The notes: generated by a model not told the origin, from the sequence alone. Positions 27,626-37,773 are shown, counted from the first letter of the stretch. The stretch: 64,000 nucleotides of DNA from Chersky-840 sp963794615 (GCA_963794615.1 CAWCEP010000005.1:124001-188000); one strand, 5' to 3'. Made by a program: numbers and translations.

Positions 27626-28933
27626 CTACACGAACAGGGTACCGGCCTCGGCGATCGCGTCGGCCAGCACGTCCACGTCGGACTCGTCGTTGTACAGGTA
27701 GAGGGAGGCCCGGGCGGTGGCGTTGACGCCCAGTCGGCGCATGAGGGGCTTGGCACAGTGGTGGCCGGCCCGGACGCACACCCCCGCCTGGTCGAGGACC
27801 TGGGCGAGGTCGTGGGGGTGCACGTCGCGATACGCCAGGGACAACACGCCGCCCCGTTGCACCGTCCCCGGCGGCCCGAAGATCGTGAGGTCGTCGCCGA
27901 AGCGTTCGGTCAGAACCGCCTGGGCGTACGCCGTGAGCTCGACCTCGTGGGCTCGAACGGCATCGAGACCCAGCGTCTCGAGGTACGAGACCGCCGCGCC
28001 GAATCCCACCGCCTCGGCGATGGGGGGTGTGCCCGCCTCGAACTTCCAGGGCAGGACATTGGCGGTGAACCCGTCGTGGCGGACGTCTCGGATCATGCCC
28101 CCTCCGCCCAGGAACGGAGGCATCGCCTCGAGCAGGTCGCGCCGGCCCCACAGCACGCCGATCCCGGTGGGGCCGAGCATCTTGTGAGCGCTGAAGGCCA
28201 GGAAGTCACAGCCCAGCTCGTCCACATCGGTGGGGATATGGGGTACGGACTGGGCGCCGTCGGCGAGCACCACCGCGCCGGCCCGATGGGCGGCCTCGGC
28301 GATGCGGGCGAAGGGCGTGATCGTCCCGAGGACGTTCGACATCGTCGTGCACGCCACGAGCTTGACCCCGTCGAGGAGGCGATCGAGGTCGGAGAGGTCG
28401 AGGCGGTACTCCTCGTCGATGCCGATCCACCGCAGCTCGATGCCCCGCTCCTCGGCCAGCATCAGCCACGGCACGATGTTGGCGTGGTGCTCCATGTCGG
28501 TGAGCAGCACCACGTCACCGGGCCCGAGATTGGAGCGGGCCCACGTCGCCGCCACCAGGTTGATGGATTCGGTGGCGTTCTTGGTGAAGATCACCTCGTG
28601 TTCGGGGTCGGGTGCCCCGATGAGCCGTCCCACCGCAATCCGGGCCCCTTCGTAGAGGCGGTCGGCCTCCTCGGCGATCGTGTAGACCCCTCGATGCACG
28701 TTGGCGTGGGTCGTCTGGTAGTACGCGTCCATGGCGTCGAGCACGCTCTGGGGACGCTGGGCGGAGGACGCCGAGTCGAGGTAGACGATCCGGTGCCCGT
28801 GCACGGTGCGACTGAGCACGGGGAAGTCACCCTTGAGCTTGGAGAAGTCGACGTCGGGTGGGAACGGCTCGGCGCGCACGGTCGGTGCACGTCTGCGTTC
28901 GACGTCGGAGTTCGTCACCGTCACCTCCGCCAC
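27626..28933 (-). CDS. sufS: cysteine desulfurase SufS
   Basis: The 435-residue protein is a class II PLP cysteine desulfurase. Landmarks are LDSASSAQRPQSVLDAM, NATESINLVA, DMEHHANIVPW, the PLP lysine in FSAHKMLGPTGIGVLWG (about residue 255) and the persulfide cysteine in RAGHHCAKPLMRRLG near residue 395. It releases sulfur from cysteine for the Suf scaffold. The start overlaps the end of sufC by 13 bp, so translational coupling is likely. Its partner SufU is encoded immediately downstream. Confidence 0.95.
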   Translation of the reverse strand: MAEVTVTNSDVERRRAPTVRAEPFPPDVDFSKLKGDFPVLSRTVHGHRIVYLDSASSAQRPQSVLDAMDAYYQTTHANVHRGVYTIAEEADRLYEGARIAVGRLIGAPDPEHEVIFTKNATESINLVAATWARSNLGPGDVVLLTDMEHHANIVPWLMLAEERGIELRWIGIDEEYRLDLSDLDRLLDGVKLVACTTMSNVLGTITPFARIAEAAHRAGAVVLADGAQSVPHIPTDVDELGCDFLAFSAHKMLGPTGIGVLWGRRDLLEAMPPFLGGGGMIRDVRHDGFTANVLPWKFEAGTPPIAEAVGFGAAVSYLETLGLDAVRAHEVELTAYAQAVLTERFGDDLTIFGPPGTVQRGGVLSLAYRDVHPHDLAQVLDQAGVCVRAGHHCAKPLMRRLGVNATARASLYLYNDESDVDVLADAIAEAGTLFV

Positions 28934-29664
28934 GGCTCGTAGCCCTCGGTCTCGAGGCGCTGCGCGAGGGCGGGGCCGCCACTCTCCACGATCCTGCCGT
29001 CCACCAGCACGTGCACGGCGTCGGGTCGCAGCAGGTCCAAGATGCGCGTGTAGTGCGTGACGAGGAGCACGCCGAGCGAGGGGCGCTCACCGCGCACCGC
29101 CTGCACACCGTCGGCCACGATGCGCAATGCGTCGATGTCGAGGCCGGAGTCGGTCTCGTCGAGCACGGCCAGCTCCGGGTCGAGCATGGCCATCTGGAGG
29201 ATCTCGTTGCGCTTCTTCTCCCCTCCGGAGAAGCCTTCGTTCAGATGGCGCTCACCGAAGGCGGGGTCCATGCCGAGGCGCTTCATCCACTCGAGCATCG
29301 CCATCCGGACCTCGAGCACCGAGCGGTCGTCGCCGACGCGTCCTGACACCGCTTGGCGCAGGAACTGGATGACGGGGACGCCGGGTATCTCCTCGGGATA
29401 CTGGAACGCCAGGAACATGCCCGCCTTGGCGCGCACGTCGGTGGGCCAGGCCGTGACGTCCTCGCCGTGGAAGCGGATGGCCCCCGAGGTGACCTGGTAC
29501 GAGGGATTGCCGAGGAGGGTGCTCGCCAGCGTCGACTTTCCCGAGCCGTTCGGGCCCATGAGGGCGTGCAGCTCGCCCTCGCCCAGGGCCAGGTCCACCC
29601 CGCGCAGGATCTCGGTCCCCTCCACCGCCACGTGCAGGGCCTCGATCTCCAGGAGCGGGGTCAC
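28921..29664 (-). CDS. sufC: Fe-S cluster assembly ATPase SufC (paralog 2, intact)
   Basis: GTG 29664 starts a 247-residue SufC: GPNGSGKSTLASTLLG, LAFQYPEEIPGVPV, signature FSGGEKKRNEILQMAML, Walker B LAVLDETDSGLDIDAL and H-loop VTHYTRIL. This is close to the canonical SufC pattern (LDE-DSGLDID). It is the first gene of the sufC-sufS-sufU unit on the minus strand. The sufC-like gene at 22556 is more divergent (PIEVPG in place of PEEIPG) but has the same motifs. Which of the two serves SufBD, or whether both do, cannot be told. Confidence 0.94.
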   Translation of the reverse strand: MTPLLEIEALHVAVEGTEILRGVDLALGEGELHALMGPNGSGKSTLASTLLGNPSYQVTSGAIRFHGEDVTAWPTDVRAKAGMFLAFQYPEEIPGVPVIQFLRQAVSGRVGDDRSVLEVRMAMLEWMKRLGMDPAFGERHLNEGFSGGEKKRNEILQMAMLDPELAVLDETDSGLDIDALRIVADGVQAVRGERPSLGVLLVTHYTRILDLLRPDAVHVLVDGRIVESGGPALAQRLETEGYEPWRR

Positions 29665-29819
29665 GGCAGGGAGTCTATCGTCGCGGCGAGATTTTCACTA
29701 CGGCCATAGGGGCAATCCGGGGCCCGCCCCCGGCCCCGCCGTCCGCCTCGGTGATGTCCCCGGGAAGTGCTCCGACCAGGTCATTCGGTTGTCCACTCCG
29801 GTCCGGTAGCGTCCCCTCG

Positions 29820-31964
29820 ATGAGTGAACCGTGGACCTTCAGCGGCAAGGTTGCCGGCCTGGGGATGTCCGGAGGTGCGGTCACCCTGGTCGACGAGTCC
29901 ACCTTCACCATCAGTGGTCCCGAGGGCGACGTGGTGACCCCCTCGGCCGAAGGGCTCTTCGTCCGCGACACCCGGATCTTGTCCCGCCTCGAGCTGCGGG
30001 TGAACGGGGCGAGACCCGAGGGGCTGGCCGTGGTGTCCGACGACCCCTTCTCAGCCACCTTCGTGTCCCGGTGCCCGCCTCGCCCCGGTCTCGCCGACTC
30101 GACCTTGATGGTGTTCCGGCGCCGGTACGTCGGCCAGGGGATGCGCGAGGACTTCGTGATCCGCAACTTCGGCGACGAGCCGACGTTCTGTTCGGTGGAG
30201 CTGTTCCTCGACTCTGATTTCGCCGACCTCTTCGCCGTCAAAGAAGGGCGGTTCGGAAGTGCGGACGGGGACATCACGAGGGAGCACCGCGACGGCCAGC
30301 TCGAGTTCTCCTACCGGAGGGGCACCGTCAGTCGAGGACTGGTCATCCACCTCTTCCCGACGCCCGCTCTCGTCGCGGATGATCTCGTCAGCTTCGAGGC
30401 GATCGTCCCTGCTCACGGTGAGTGGACCGGGTGCCTGGAGTTCCACCCCGTGATCGAAGGCAAGGCGGTCGACCCCCGCTATCTGTGCGGGCAACCGGTC
30501 GAGCGGGCCGCCCCCGCCGAGCGTCTCGCCAAGTGGCGTCGTCAGGTGCCGCAGATCGAGACCGATAGCGACGGCCTGCGGACCGTCATCGCCTCGAGTG
30601 CGGAGGACCTCGGGGCGCTGCGGATCTTCGACCCCGACTATCCCGAGCGTGTCGTCCTGGCGGCGGGCGCACCGTGGTTCATGACCGTCTTCGGCCGGGA
30701 CTCGCTCATCACGTCTTGGATGGCGCTGCTCGTCGACCCCGACCTGGCACTCGGGGTGCTGCAGACCCTCGCCCGGTTCCAGGGCAAGAGCATCGACCCG
30801 AGGAGCGAGGAGCAGCCCGGCCGCATCCTCCACGAGATGCGCTTCGGCGATGCCCCCTCGCTGTCGCTCGGGGGCGGGAGCATCTACTACGGGACCGCCG
30901 ATGCCACCCCCTTGTTCGTGATGCTCCTGGGTGAGCTGCGGCGATGGGGACTTGCTCGCGAAGTGGTGGACGAGCTCCTGCCCAACGCGGAGCGGGCCCT
31001 CGAGTGGATCGAGAACTACGGAGACCTCGACGGCGACGGGTACGTCGAGTACCAGCGGATGACGGACCGGGGACTGGCCAATCAGGGTTGGAAGGACTCC
31101 GCCGACGGCATCCGGTATCGAGACGGGACCATCGCGCACGCCCCCATCGCTTTGTGTGAGGTGCAGGCGTACGTCTACAGCGCGTACCTGGCCCGAGCCC
31201 ATTTCGCCCGCGAGGCGGGGGACGAGACCACCTTCGAACGGTTCCGCTCCAAGGCGACCAGACTGAAGACCGAGTTCAACAGGGATTTCTGGCTCGAGGA
31301 CCGGGGCTGGTTCGCGGTGGGCCTCGATGCCGACAAGCGACCCATCGACTCACTCACCTCGAATATCGGGCACTGCCTGTGGACCGGCATCGTCGACCAG
31401 GACAAAGCGCGGATCGTCGCCGACAAGCTGATGGCACCGGAGCTCAACAGCGGGTGGGGAGTCCGCACCCTGGCGTCGTCGATGGGGGGGTACAACCCCA
31501 TGAGCTACCACTGCGGCTCGGTGTGGCCGCATGACACCGCCATCGTGGCGGCGGGGCTGGCCCGGTACGGGTTCATGGACGATTCCCTGCGGCTCATCGG
31601 TTCCTTGTTGGATGCGGCACTGAGCCTCGGGGGCCGTCTCCCCGAGCTCTACTGCGGGCTGGACCGGTCCGAGTTCTCGTCTCCGGTCGCCTACCCGACG
31701 TCGTGTTCACCCCAGGCCTGGGCGGCGGCGTCGCCACTGCTGTGCCTGCGCACGATGCTGCGTCTGGACCCGTGGGTCCCCTATGGCAAGACGTGGTTGT
31801 CACCGATCCTGCCCGAGGGCATGAAGCACCTCAAGGTGGCGGGCATCCCGTTGGCCGGATCGCGCGTCACGGTGGAGGTCGACGGTGACGACGTCGAAGT
31901 GACCGGCCTCCCCCCCGAGGTTGCGCTCATCACCGAGCCCCGTCATCCCGCCACCGCGGTCTGA
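29820..31964 (+). CDS. amylo-alpha-1,6-glucosidase (glycogen debranching enzyme C-terminal type)
   Basis: The 714-residue protein has an N-terminal domain (residues 10-240, FTISGPEGDVVTPSAEGLFVRDTRILSRL split over several strands) typical of bacterial GDE-like enzymes, then a glucosidase (alpha/alpha)6 barrel. Barrel marks are VFGRDSLITSWMAL, EMRFGDAPSL, DGYVEYQR, NQGWKDSADG and MSYHCGSVWPHDTAIVAAG. The catalytic acids lie in the last blocks. The family hydrolyses alpha-1,6 branch glucose from glycogen; some members act on trehalose-like or cell-wall sugars. It is cytoplasmic (no signal peptide) and its ATG 29820 lies 155 bp from the divergent sufC. Confidence 0.88.
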   Translation: MSEPWTFSGKVAGLGMSGGAVTLVDESTFTISGPEGDVVTPSAEGLFVRDTRILSRLELRVNGARPEGLAVVSDDPFSATFVSRCPPRPGLADSTLMVFRRRYVGQGMREDFVIRNFGDEPTFCSVELFLDSDFADLFAVKEGRFGSADGDITREHRDGQLEFSYRRGTVSRGLVIHLFPTPALVADDLVSFEAIVPAHGEWTGCLEFHPVIEGKAVDPRYLCGQPVERAAPAERLAKWRRQVPQIETDSDGLRTVIASSAEDLGALRIFDPDYPERVVLAAGAPWFMTVFGRDSLITSWMALLVDPDLALGVLQTLARFQGKSIDPRSEEQPGRILHEMRFGDAPSLSLGGGSIYYGTADATPLFVMLLGELRRWGLAREVVDELLPNAERALEWIENYGDLDGDGYVEYQRMTDRGLANQGWKDSADGIRYRDGTIAHAPIALCEVQAYVYSAYLARAHFAREAGDETTFERFRSKATRLKTEFNRDFWLEDRGWFAVGLDADKRPIDSLTSNIGHCLWTGIVDQDKARIVADKLMAPELNSGWGVRTLASSMGGYNPMSYHCGSVWPHDTAIVAAGLARYGFMDDSLRLIGSLLDAALSLGGRLPELYCGLDRSEFSSPVAYPTSCSPQAWAAASPLLCLRTMLRLDPWVPYGKTWLSPILPEGMKHLKVAGIPLAGSRVTVEVDGDDVEVTGLPPEVALITEPRHPATAV

Positions 31965-32006
31965 CCGCCACCACCATCGGGTGTGGGGGGCGAACGGCGA
32001 CCCGGG

Positions 32007-33032
32007 TCAACCCGCCGGCAGGGTTCGCAGTCCGTCGACGGGGCCGACCGGAGCATGGGGCACCTGGCTCTGTGCCTTTCCCAGAGGTACGACGTCGTCG
32101 ACGACCTGCACGCTCGTCGCCCTCGACCCGCAGACGGGATCGAAAGGCCTTCGCGCCACGACCTGGACCGACGACGCGCTCGGGCCCGGAACCTCGGTCC
32201 ATCCGAAATAGGTGCTGCACGCCGGCATGGTCACGCGCACCGCGGTGCTGGCGGGGCCCACCGGTTGCCACGGGACCGAGACCAGTTCGCTCGGGCGGCT
32301 GACGCTGGCGGCGAGCGCGGGTCCCGAGCACGACGGCGAGCTGCGGCTCGTGTAGTCGATCACGCTGGCGCCGGTGCCGGCGTCGATGACCACGACCACG
32401 TACCGGGTGGCGGGCCGAGGTCGTCCGGCCGGGGCGGGGCAGTCGCCGTCCCACGCGATGCCCACCCAGGCGAGGCGGTGGTCGTAGCGGGGGAGTGATG
32501 GGGTGGGTGTCGTGAGGGGAGGTGCCGACGACGTTGTCGCCGCCGATCCCACCCCGGCACTCGTCGTCGTCACCCCCGGGGTCGACGCGGTGCTGCTCGT
32601 CGTCGTCGCATGGGTGGTGGTCGTGGTCGTGGTCGGGGCCGGACCGGTCGTGGCCGTGGTCGTCGCGCCGGCCACCGTCGTGGTGGCGCCGGGCCCGATT
32701 GTGGTGGCGGTGGCAGCCGACACCGCGGGTGAGACGGTGGCGTCACCCAGGCCGAGGATGGAGAACCGGTAGGCGCCGTCGACCACGTCTGCCGCGCTGA
32801 ACAGCGCCCGAGCCGTCTCGGCCGACACGCGTGGCTTCACGCTCCCCGCCGGCGCCACGACCAGGTCCCCGTTGTCGAGCTCGACACGTGCCACGAATCT
32901 TCCTCCCACCACCGACGACAGGGCCGGAAGATGGGGGGCCGCCGCGCCTTTGGGCGCGACCGAACAGGAGCTGAGCAACGCCATCGCGACGACCAGGACC
33001 GTGGTGCGAAGCAGGCTGGGCGTGGGTCGCAC
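32007..33032 (-). CDS. secreted lipoprotein with Thr-rich linker
   Basis: GTG 33032 gives a 341-residue lipoprotein: signal peptide with lipobox LLSSC at residue 23, an N-terminal domain (residues 35-95), then a low-complexity Thr/Ala/Ser linker (residues 100-180, long runs of Thr) and a C-terminal domain with four Cys (GDCPAPAG, SPSCSG, PACSTYFGWTE, DPVCGSR). I do not recognise the C-terminal fold. The linker is typical of extended extracellular stalks and may be glycosylated. On the opposite strand the linker reads as a valine-rich hydrophobic frame, which is an artifact. Confidence 0.75.
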   Translation of the reverse strand: MRPTPSLLRTTVLVVAMALLSSCSVAPKGAAAPHLPALSSVVGGRFVARVELDNGDLVVAPAGSVKPRVSAETARALFSAADVVDGAYRFSILGLGDATVSPAVSAATATTIGPGATTTVAGATTTATTGPAPTTTTTTTHATTTSSTASTPGVTTTSAGVGSAATTSSAPPLTTPTPSLPRYDHRLAWVGIAWDGDCPAPAGRPRPATRYVVVVIDAGTGASVIDYTSRSSPSCSGPALAASVSRPSELVSVPWQPVGPASTAVRVTMPACSTYFGWTEVPGPSASSVQVVARRPFDPVCGSRATSVQVVDDVVPLGKAQSQVPHAPVGPVDGLRTLPAG

Positions 33033-33072
33033 GGGCCACAGTCTGCCCGCGGCCGGGCGTTAGGCTGCGTCA

Positions 33073-34685
33073 ATGTCGGCCGATGTCAGCGCACGCGGCG
33101 GATCGGCGTCATCCTCGGAGGACGCTTTCGTCCTCGCCGTCGACCTGGGGACGGGTGGGCCCAAGGTGGCCGTGGTCTCCCCGCAGGGGAGGATCGAGGC
33201 CAGTGCGTCCGAGCCCGTGGCCTTGCACCTCCTGGCGGGTGGTGGGGCCGAGCAGGACCCCGCCGCGTGGTGGGGAGCCATCGTGCGCCGCGGCGCGGCG
33301 CGCCCTGGAGCAGTCCGCGCTGAGCCCGTCGGATGCGATCGGCGTGGGTTGCACCGCACAGTGGTCGGGGACCGTGGCCGTCGACGCGGCAGGGAGGGCC
33401 CTTGCGGCCCGCCGTGATCTGGATGGACTCACGGGGCAACACGGCGATCCGACGGCAGATGAGCGGCAAGGTCAGCGTGCTCGGCTATGACGTCCGCAAG
33501 ATCCAACGCTGGATCCGGCTCACCGGAGGCGCTCCCAGTCGATCGGGCAAGGACCCCACCGCCCACATCCTCTGGATCCGCGACGCCGAGCCCGATATCT
33601 ACGACGCCACGTACAAGTTCCTCGAACCGGTGGACTGGCTGAACCAACGCCTCACGGGACGGTTTGCCGCGTCCTACGACTCGATCGCGGCGCACTGGGT
33701 GACCGACAACCGGCAGATCGACGCCGTTGGCTACGACGAGTCATTGCTCCGCATGTCGGGGCTCGACCGTTCCAAGCTCCCCGACCTCGTTCCCTCCGCC
33801 ACGGTCATGGGATCGTTGCAGGCCGAGGCGGCCCACGAGCTCGGGCTCCCCGTCGGCGTCCCCGTCGTCACCGGGACCGGAGACGTGCACTCCGCCGCAG
33901 TGGGGTCAGGGGCGGTTGCCGATTACGACGGTCATCTCTACATCGGGACGTCGTCGTGGATCTCGTGCCACCTGCCGTTCAAGAAGACCGACGCCATCCG
34001 GAACGTGGCCTCGATCCCCGCCGCCATCCCCGGTCGGTACATGGTGGCCGACGAACACGAGACGGCAGGAGCGTGCTTGACGTTCCTGGCCGAGAACGTG
34101 TTGTTCGACGGCGCCGGACCACACCCCGGAATCGACAATGTGTACCGGTACTTCGACGAGGTCGCCGCCAAGGTACCGCCGGGGTCGCACGGAGCCATGT
34201 TCACGCCCTGGCTCAATGGCGAGCGTTCGCCGGTCGACGACCACACCATTCGCGGCGGCTTCCACAACCTGTCGCTCTCCACGTCACGCCCGGACCTGGT
34301 TCGAGCCGTGTACGAGGGGGTCGCCCTCAACAGTCGTTGGCTGCTCGGTGCGGTCGAGCATTTCGTGGGGAGGCCGTTCGAGACCCTGGCCTTCATCGGG
34401 GGCGGCGCCAACTCCGATGTCTGGGCCCAGATCCACGCCGATGCCATGGGACGGCGCGTCCGCCAGGTGAAGGACCCCGTCCTCGCCAACGTACGGGGAG
34501 CCGGGCTCCTGACGCTGCTGGCCCTCGGCCGTCTCACCGTCGACGAGATCCCCGCCTTGGTCGAGGTGGGGCCGACGTTCGAGCCCGACCCCGCCGCCGC
34601 CGCGGTGTACGGGGAGCTCTACGACGAGTTCGTGAACCTCTACAAGCAGACCAAGGACATCCACCGCCGGCTCAACCGGCATTGA
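33073..34685 (+). CDS. FGGY-family carbohydrate kinase (two apparent frameshifts)
   Basis: ATG 33073 opens with LAVDLGTGGPKVAVVSPQGR, the phosphate-1 motif. The frame needs one-base corrections near 33289 (to AARRALEQSALSPSDAIGVG) and near 33400 (to RPAVIWMDSRGNTAIRRQMS). After that the protein is intact with EPVDWLNQRLTGRFAAS, VVTGTGDVHSAAVGSG, a GTSSW motif and the C-terminal AFIGGGANSDVWAQIHADAM. The corrected length is 536 residues, like xylulokinases. Substrate could be a pentulose, glycerol or related polyol. It lies 40 bp from the divergent lipoprotein gene and is convergent with the glutamine synthetase-like gene. Confidence 0.82.
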
Positions 34686-34695
34686 CCACCGGTCG

Positions 34696-34717
34696 CGCCC
34701 GGGGCGCGGTCCGGGCG
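34696..34717. terminator. hairpin between convergent genes
   Basis: CGCCCGG at 34696 and CCGGGCG at 34711 can form a perfect 7-bp GC stem with an 8-base loop, in the 36-bp gap between two convergent genes. No U-run follows, so it is at best a weak bidirectional terminator. Confidence 0.4.
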
Positions 34718-34721
34718 TCGC

Positions 34722-36080
34722 TCAGATGCGCTCGAAGTTCCGGCTCAGCTCCCAGTCGGTGACCACCTGGTTGGCCCGGGCCCACTCCTGGCGGGCGGTG
34801 TTCAGCAGGTGGTGATGGACGTCGTCACCGAAGGCGTCCTTGGCGATCGTCGAGCACTCGAGCTCGTCCATCGCCTCGACCAGGGTCGTCGGCACCCGGG
34901 GGACGTCGGTGGCGTTGTAGGCGTTGCCCTCGAACGGCGCGGCCAGCTCGAGGTCGTGCTCGACCCCCCACAAGCCGGCGGCGAAGATCCCGGCCAGCGC
35001 CAGATACGGGTTCACGTCGGCACCGGGGATCCGGCACTCCACCCGCCTGCCAACGTCGCGGCCCACGAGCCGGAACCCACAGGTGCGGTTGTCGACGCCC
35101 CACACCGCGGCGGTGGGTGCCCACGACCCCGGGACGTAGCGCTTGTAGGAGTTGACGTACGGCGCCCACAGCCACGTGAGCTGGCGGGCACCGGCGAGTA
35201 GACCGGCGACGAATTTCCGGCCCACGGCAGAGAGATTCGACGGCCCGGCCTCGCCCCACATCAGGGGAGCGCCGGATTCGGCATCCCAGAGGCTGGCGTG
35301 GATGTGGCACGACGATCCCACTTCGGCCATCGACCACTTGGCCATGAACGTGGCCGATCGGCCGCACTGGTCGGCGATCTCCTTCACCCCGTTCTTGAAG
35401 ACGAGGTGCCGATCGGCGACTTCGAGGGCCCGTCCGTAGGTGACGTTGACCTCGTGCTGGCCCCGGCCCGCCTCGCCCTTGGAGAACTCGACGGGGATGT
35501 CGGCCGCCACCATCTCGTTGCGGATCCGACGGAGGACGTATTCCTCACGCGACGTCTGCAAGAGCTGGTAGTCCTCGATGGTCGACACGTGGGGGTGAAG
35601 GTCGCGCCATTGTCGTGCCGATGCTTCTTCGAAGTTCTCCTGGAACAGGTAGAACTCGAGCTCGGTGGCGCACCGGACGTCGAGCCCGAGCTGGCGGGCC
35701 CGGTCGATCTGTCGCCGCAGCACCTGGCGGGGGGACACCTCGACTGGGCTCCCGTCGGTATCGGTCACGTCGCACAGCACCATGGCCGAGCCTTCGAGCC
35801 ACGGCAGGATGCGCAGGGTGGAGAGGTCCGGGATGGCGACGACGTCGCCGTAGCCGTTGTCCCAATTGGCGAACCGGTATCCGGGGAGCGGTTCCATGTC
35901 GACGTCCACGGCGAGGAGGTAGTCACATGCTTCGATGCCGTGCTCGAGCACGTGGTCGAGGAAGAACCTTCCCGTGACGCGCTTGCCGACAGGGCGTCCC
36001 TGCATGTCGGGAAAGGCCACCACCACCGTGTCGAGGGATCCGTCGGTGATGCATCTGGTCAGCTCGCGCTGGTCAAGCAT
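34722..36080 (-). CDS. glutamine synthetase family protein (probable gamma-glutamylpolyamine/amine synthetase)
   Basis: From ATG 36080 the product has 452 residues: FPDMQGRPVGKRVTGRFFL, ATELEFYLF with metal Glu, GEAGRGQHEVN, FMAKWSMAEVGSSCHIHASLW, the ATP-site NSYKRYVPGSWAP and VECRIPGADVNPYLALAG. It is a full-size GS-like enzyme but the sequence pattern is that of GlnA3/GlnT/PuuA-type ligases that attach glutamate to amines. This reading is supported by the neighbours: an SDR, a PuuD-like hydrolase and an aldehyde dehydrogenase. The regular ammonia-assimilating GlnA is not excluded but less likely. Confidence 0.82.
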   Translation of the reverse strand: MLDQRELTRCITDGSLDTVVVAFPDMQGRPVGKRVTGRFFLDHVLEHGIEACDYLLAVDVDMEPLPGYRFANWDNGYGDVVAIPDLSTLRILPWLEGSAMVLCDVTDTDGSPVEVSPRQVLRRQIDRARQLGLDVRCATELEFYLFQENFEEASARQWRDLHPHVSTIEDYQLLQTSREEYVLRRIRNEMVAADIPVEFSKGEAGRGQHEVNVTYGRALEVADRHLVFKNGVKEIADQCGRSATFMAKWSMAEVGSSCHIHASLWDAESGAPLMWGEAGPSNLSAVGRKFVAGLLAGARQLTWLWAPYVNSYKRYVPGSWAPTAAVWGVDNRTCGFRLVGRDVGRRVECRIPGADVNPYLALAGIFAAGLWGVEHDLELAAPFEGNAYNATDVPRVPTTLVEAMDELECSTIAKDAFGDDVHHHLLNTARQEWARANQVVTDWELSRNFERI

Positions 36081-36142
36081 GCCCGCACCATGACACGGGG
36101 GAAGGCGTGCGTCCAGCACGGCCGGCGCGTCGTGAACCGCCT

Positions 36143-36922
36143 CTATTCCGGGGTCACGTAGGCGGCGGTGATCCCCCCGTCGACCACGAGCGCCGAGCCG
36201 GTCATGAACGAGGACTCGTCAGAGGCGAGGAACAGCGCGGCGCTCGCCACCTCGTCGGGGCGTCCCAAGCGCCCCATGGGGATGTGCACGAGCCGCCGCT
36301 GGCGGCGTTCGGGGTCGGCGAGCAGGTCGGCGAGAAGCGGCGTCTCGATGGGGCCCGGGCACAGGGCGTTGGCCCGGATGCCCTGGCGGGCGTACTCCAC
36401 GGCCAGCTCCCGGGTGAAGGCGAGGACGCCGCCCTTCGAGGCGGTATAGGCGACTTGGGCCGTCGCCGCACCCATGAGGGCCACGAACGACGCCACGTTG
36501 ACGATCGACCCGCCGCCCGAGTCGACCATGGCCGGGATTGCACCCCGACAGCACAGCCACACACCCTTCAGGTTGACGTTCATCACGTGGTCCCAGGTCG
36601 CCGGGGGCGTGTCGAGGACACCGCCGTCGTCGCCGGGGAAGATCCCGGCGTTGTTGAAGAGCACGTGCAGGCCACCCAGCTGTTGGGTGGCAGCGGCGAC
36701 GACGTCGGCCACCTGCGACTCATCCGACACGTCGGCCACGACGGCGACGGCGCGGCCTCCGGCGCCGACGATCTGCTCGACGGTGTCGCGAGCGGCCTGG
36801 GCCACCATGTCGGCGACGACAACGGCGGCACCTTCGGATGCGAAGAGAATGGCGGCGACGCGGCCGATCCCGCTGCCCGATCCCGTGATCACCGCCACTT
36901 TCCCTTCGAGGCGCGCCGGCAC
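36143..36922 (-). CDS. SDR-family oxidoreductase
   Basis: The 259-residue protein is a classical short-chain dehydrogenase: the cofactor motif TGSGSGIGR near residue 13, NNAG near residue 90, SIVNVAS, catalytic YTASKGG near residue 158 and CPGPIETPL. The C-terminal DEVASAALFLASDESSFMTG and VVDGG motifs complete the family signature. Cofactor NAD or NADP is not certain: Asp in VVVADMV after beta-2 favours NAD. It lies 62 bp upstream of the GS-like gene on the same strand, and divergent from the PuuD-like gene. A role in an amine or amino-alcohol pathway is inference. Confidence 0.9.
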   Translation of the reverse strand: MPARLEGKVAVITGSGSGIGRVAAILFASEGAAVVVADMVAQAARDTVEQIVGAGGRAVAVVADVSDESQVADVVAAATQQLGGLHVLFNNAGIFPGDDGGVLDTPPATWDHVMNVNLKGVWLCCRGAIPAMVDSGGGSIVNVASFVALMGAATAQVAYTASKGGVLAFTRELAVEYARQGIRANALCPGPIETPLLADLLADPERRQRRLVHIPMGRLGRPDEVASAALFLASDESSFMTGSALVVDGGITAAYVTPE

Positions 36923-37040
36923 GGCACGACCCTACCCGGCACGGGCCGCAGCTCAGGGCTCCGACGACCCCGCCCGAGCCGACCGAGGCCGAGGATCTCG
37001 TCGGGACCGGGCACCGAGGCGGCGGTGTGATACTGGTCCC

Positions 37041-37760
37041 ATGGCCACGCGCGCCACGCCCGTCGTCGGGGTGACGACCTACCGCCAGCGGGCCGCATGG
37101 GGCCCGTGGGACCGACCGGCGGCGATCCTGCCCGCCTCGTACGTCGACACCGTCGCGGCCGCGGGCGGGTGCCCCGTCCTGCTTCCCCCGTCCGAGGGCG
37201 GGCTCGACGACGACGCCGCGGCGACGAGCGTGGTGGCCAGGCTCGATGCGCTCGTCCTGGTCGGTGGCGGCGACATCGACCCGGCTCGCTACGGACAGCC
37301 TCCCCATGGGGCGACCTCGGGCGTCGATGCCGGGCGGGACGCCAACGAGGTGGCGTTGCTCCGGGCCGCCTTGGAGGTGGACCTGCCGGTGTTGGCGGTG
37401 TGCCGGGGTATGCAGCTGCTCAACGTCGTGCGGGGCGGGACGCTGTTCCAGCACGTGCCCGATGTCGTGGGGACCGACGCCCATCAGCCCGCCCGGGGCT
37501 GCTTCGCCGATGTCGACGTCACGACCGATGCGGGCTCGGCGGTGGCGAAGATCCTGGGTGACAGCGCCACCGTGCGTTGTTCGCATCACCAGGCCATCGA
37601 CCGGTTGGGTGACGGGCTCGTCGTGACGGCGAGGGCGGCCGACGGACTCATCGAGGCCGTCGAGTTGCCGGCGGCTCGATTCGTCGTCGCCGTGCAGTGG
37701 CACCCCGAGGAAGAGGGAGACACCCGTCCCTTCCGCGCCCTGTTGGAGGCGATCCCATGA
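37041..37760 (+). CDS. gamma-glutamyl-gamma-aminobutyrate hydrolase family protein (PuuD-like)
   Basis: ATG 37041 gives 239 residues of a class I glutamine amidotransferase-like peptidase C26. Landmarks are VGVTTYR, ALVLVGGGDIDPARYG, DANEVALLRAALEVDLPVLA, the nucleophile CRGMQLLNV (Cys near residue 119), SHHQAID and QWHPEEE with catalytic His/Glu. PuuD removes glutamate from gamma-glutamyl-GABA at the end of the gamma-glutamylated putrescine route. The next gene is an aldehyde dehydrogenase 13 bp away, matching that pathway. It is divergent from the SDR and GS-like genes, with a 118-bp shared promoter region. Confidence 0.9.
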   Translation: MATRATPVVGVTTYRQRAAWGPWDRPAAILPASYVDTVAAAGGCPVLLPPSEGGLDDDAAATSVVARLDALVLVGGGDIDPARYGQPPHGATSGVDAGRDANEVALLRAALEVDLPVLAVCRGMQLLNVVRGGTLFQHVPDVVGTDAHQPARGCFADVDVTTDAGSAVAKILGDSATVRCSHHQAIDRLGDGLVVTARAADGLIEAVELPAARFVVAVQWHPEEEGDTRPFRALLEAIP

Positions 37761-37773
37761 TCGCCCCGAGCCC

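Noticed and set aside
32503..32772. Valine-rich hydrophobic frame on the plus strand
   Set aside because: It is the complement of the Thr codons of the lipoprotein linker (ACC/ACG read as GGT/CGT/GTG).
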